A stretch of DNA of 23,089 bases from a virus. Under the pieces are notes generated by a model. It had not been told where the DNA came from, searched no databases, and was given only the letters and a program-made list of their open reading frames with translations. The stretch covers positions 1-23,089 of IMG/VR virus record IMGVR_UViG_3300035698_004153. One strand, written 5' to 3'. Shown in pieces: positions 21,120-23,089 of the stretch. The first letter of the stretch is position 1. The number at the start of each line of letters is the position of its first letter. Position numbers and translations under genes: made by a program.

Positions 21120-23089
21120 ATGAAACGAAAAGCATTAATTTCTGGAATTACAGGACAAGATGGTTCGTATCTTACTGAACTATTGTTAGCAAAAGGCTAT
21201 GAAGTACATGGCATAATTCGTAGAACTAGTAATTATGTCCGGCAACGGATTGATCACTTAACTATGGATCCCGCAATTAAAGACAAGACGCTGTTCTTAC
21301 ATTACGGAGACATGACTGATGGTTCTAACATCTCTAGACTTATTGAGAAAATACAACCTCATCAAATTTTCAATCTTGCAGCGCAATCTCATGTCAAAAT
21401 TTCATTTGATGTACCAGAATACAGTGCCCAAGTAGATGCCATTGGGACTCTTAGGTTGCTAGATGCCATAAGAGCTAATTGTCCTGATGCCAGATTTTAT
21501 CAAGCCTCATCTAGTGAGCTATTCGGTCTTGTTCAAGAAACACCTCAGACAGAAACAACTCCCTTCTATCCTCGAAGTCCTTATGGAGTTGCCAAACTGT
21601 ATGCTCATTGGATTACTAAGAACTATAGAGAAGCTTATGGCCTCTTTGCTTGTAACGGAATACTATACAACCACGAATGCTTGTCTAAGTATACGAATTT
21701 ATTAGTAAAAACACCCGACAATACAATAGACATAGTAAGAGTAAAAGACATATTAGAATATAGTAATCAGATAGAAACATTAGACTTATGTGATAAGCAG
21801 TATAAAATTTGGGACGGTTCAGCATGGGTAGCGTTGAAAGCTATCACTGTTCGTCCTGTACCGCTAGATAATTCTGATTTCGAAGGACAAGTTACGAATA
21901 CTAGAAATGGAATAACTTTAACAACAAGACATCATAAGTTGATAGACAAAGATGGGGGGAAAAGAAGAGCAGATTCTTGTTCACTAGGTACTAGTTTGTT
22001 ACATGGAGTCTACCCTACTCATGTATTTCCAAAAAGCACCGAAATTCCTATTACGTTATACGAAGCAGAATTAATAGGTTTGGTTGTCGGTGATGGTTGG
22101 ATTGGAACAAAAGGGAACAGTACTCGAATAGATATATCTAATTTAGATAACGATATTGTTGGGCGTATAGCCTATCTTTGGAAAAAGATAACTAATAATG
22201 ATATACATATCGGCAATATCTACAAGTCGGGATATGGCCATTCACGTCAAATAAAGCTCTTAGGTACTGCCGATTGGTGTTTTTCTAACCATCTTAGATT
22301 TGATGTGTATAATAATGACAGTAAGAAGAAAGTTCCATCTTATATTCTCAATGCTCCAGTTGAAATACAAGAAGCATTTTTAAATGGGTATAACCAGGCT
22401 GATGGTTTGAAGAAGAACCCTTGTGTATATAAATATAAAAACTTTAAAACAAATAGCGCACAGTTAGCACAGGGATTGTTGTTTCTTATTTCTAATGTTA
22501 CTGGGCAAGATTTTAATGTTACCGTAGAAGAATCATATGCATATGGGAAACAGCAGTTTTATTATTCTATCAACTTACTAAGCCCAACAGACAATACAGA
22601 AAAAGAGAAAATAGTAAAAGTTTTATTACAAGAAGGAATGTCCCAAAGAGCAATATGCAGAGAAACTGGCATTTCTAGAACTTTTATTCGCAAGATCCAA
22701 AATGGCGGGCATGCAGAAACAGAACATCATCTTAGAAAAGCTCCAGAAGAAATTAAAAAACTCTGTTCAACAGAGTTTGATTATGTCTATGATATAGAAA
22801 CAGCAACTGGCAAATTTATGGCTGGTGTTGGGACAATGGTTATTGGGAATAGTCCTCGTCGGGGAGAGAACTTTGTAACAAAGAAGATAACAATGTCTGT
22901 GGCTAATATTTTGGCCGGGGGACAAACTAAAGTATCTCTTGGTAACCTCTCGGCATTGAGAGACTGGGGATATGCACCTGACTATTGTAAGGCCATGTGG
23001 CTAATGCTCCAACAGGAGAAGCCTGATGACTTTGTAATTGCTACCGGCGAACATCACTCTGTAGAAGAATTTTGTTCTCTAGCATTTGA
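21120..23089 (+). CDS. gmd: GDP-mannose 4,6-dehydratase precursor, intein-containing, 3' partial
   Basis: An open frame of 656 codons that runs off the window end. The first 186 residues are the N-terminal half of Gmd, a short-chain dehydratase: [10 protein letters not shown] nucleotide-binding loop near residues 9-18, [16 protein letters not shown], and the catalytic YxxxK at Y155/K159 ([12 protein letters not shown]). After [11 protein letters not shown] the protein is interrupted by a 391-residue intein, then resumes with [26 protein letters not shown] and [12 protein letters not shown], exactly as in intact Gmd. Spliced, the enzyme would convert GDP-mannose to GDP-4-keto-6-deoxymannose, the precursor of fucose, 6-deoxytalose, perosamine and rhamnose-type sugars. 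AAAGGA lies 9 nt before the ATG. It sits beside three GT9 units. Confidence 0.92.
   Translation, partial: MKRKALISGITGQDGSYLTELLLAKGYEVHGIIRRTSNYVRQRIDHLTMDPAIKDKTLFLHYGDMTDGSNISRLIEKIQPHQIFNLAAQSHVKISFDVPEYSAQVDAIGTLRLLDAIRANCPDARFYQASSSELFGLVQETPQTETTPFYPRSPYGVAKLYAHWITKNYREAYGLFACNGILYNHECLSKYTNLLVKTPDNTIDIVRVKDILEYSNQIETLDLCDKQYKIWDGSAWVALKAITVRPVPLDNSDFEGQVTNTRNGITLTTRHHKLIDKDGGKRRADSCSLGTSLLHGVYPTHVFPKSTEIPITLYEAELIGLVVGDGWIGTKGNSTRIDISNLDNDIVGRIAYLWKKITNNDIHIGNIYKSGYGHSRQIKLLGTADWCFSNHLRFDVYNNDSKKKVPSYILNAPVEIQEAFLNGYNQADGLKKNPCVYKYKNFKTNSAQLAQGLLFLISNVTGQDFNVTVEESYAYGKQQFYYSINLLSPTDNTEKEKIVKVLLQEGMSQRAICRETGISRTFIRKIQNGGHAETEHHLRKAPEEIKKLCSTEFDYVYDIETATGKFMAGVGTMVIGNSPRRGENFVTKKITMSVANILAGGQTKVSLGNLSALRDWGYAPDYCKAMWLMLQQEKPDDFVIATGEHHSVEEFCSLAF
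21678..22850 (+). mobile_element. Intein with LAGLIDADG homing endonuclease and helix-turn-helix, inserted in gmd
   Basis: 391 residues inserted between the NHE and SPRRGE codons of gmd. It starts with Cys 1 ([10 protein letters not shown], block A). It has a block B TTRH at intein residues 82-85 and two LAGLIDADG-type motifs: LIGLVVGDG at 132-140, and LNGYNQADG ending near 243. It ends with a block F/G sequence [22 protein letters not shown] followed by Ser +1. The penultimate residue is Gly instead of the usual His, while the terminal Asn is kept. Between the second endonuclease motif and block F lies a helix-turn-helix (about 307-343, [20 protein letters not shown]) that probably helps DNA recognition. 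The frame is intact, so splicing and homing are plausible. Confidence 0.9.

Noticed and set aside
21487-21705. 72-residue ORF in another frame
   Set aside because: It lies inside the clearly coding gmd frame, which continues through the intein.
1-23089. tRNA or other structured RNA genes
   Set aside because: All gaps are under about 110 nt, and none shows a cloverleaf or other recognisable RNA.

Overview
The window looks like the replication, nucleotide-metabolism and DNA-processing part of a tailed dsDNA bacteriophage genome, or of a prophage or metagenomic phage contig. All 29 genes lie on the + strand. They are packed head to tail with 0-40 nt gaps or 4-40 nt overlaps, often as TAATG, ATGA or GTGA junctions, and most have a clear AGGAG-type ribosome binding site. 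No tRNA, rRNA, CRISPR array or virion structural gene is visible. Base composition is moderately AT-rich. TAA, TAG and TGA all serve as ordinary stops. The host cannot be named from the sequence.

Layout. Positions 1-369 hold the C-terminal end of a B12-dependent (class II) ribonucleotide reductase. A near-consensus sigma-70 promoter (393-421) then starts a long transcription unit. It opens with a zinc-ribbon protein, RecA, a Cys-rich gp88-like protein, two tiny membrane/lipoprotein genes and a COG4112-like Nudix hydrolase (431-3788). A bacterial-type DNA polymerase III alpha subunit (DnaE) follows, with a DEDDy 3'-5' exonuclease that probably proofreads in trans (to 8132). From 8144 to 13000 lie two unknown proteins, a Cas4/RecB-like Fe-S nuclease, a deoxynucleotidase-like HAD protein and a T7 gp4-like primase-helicase. 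From 13030 to 16235 there is a block of small unknown genes mixed with nuclease-fold genes: a Cas4-like protein with a degenerate active site, a VSR/EDxHD-like endonuclease and a PD-(D/E)XK nuclease with a zinc ribbon. ThyX, a small ORF, a sigma-factor-like protein and an unknown protein follow (16257-18228). The right end (18244-23089) is a sugar cassette: a tandem-duplicated GT9 glycosyltransferase, a third GT9-like protein, and a GDP-mannose 4,6-dehydratase that is split by an intein and cut off by the window end.

How the genes could work together (inference). NrdJ, ThyX, the nucleotidase and the Nudix protein manage the dNTP pool. Primase-helicase, DnaE and the trans exonuclease form most of a replisome. 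RecA and the several nucleases handle recombination and processing of DNA ends or junctions. The sigma-like protein could redirect host RNA polymerase. The sugar genes could make or attach a 6-deoxyhexose to the virion, the host surface or DNA.

The two strongest anomalies are these. (1) The 5' end of dnaE is split: the first PHP motif is encoded just downstream of a strong hairpin, runs into a TAG stop, and resumes exactly 8 nt later in another frame. (2) A previously uncalled 391-residue intein with a LAGLIDADG endonuclease and an internal helix-turn-helix interrupts the GDP-mannose dehydratase gene.
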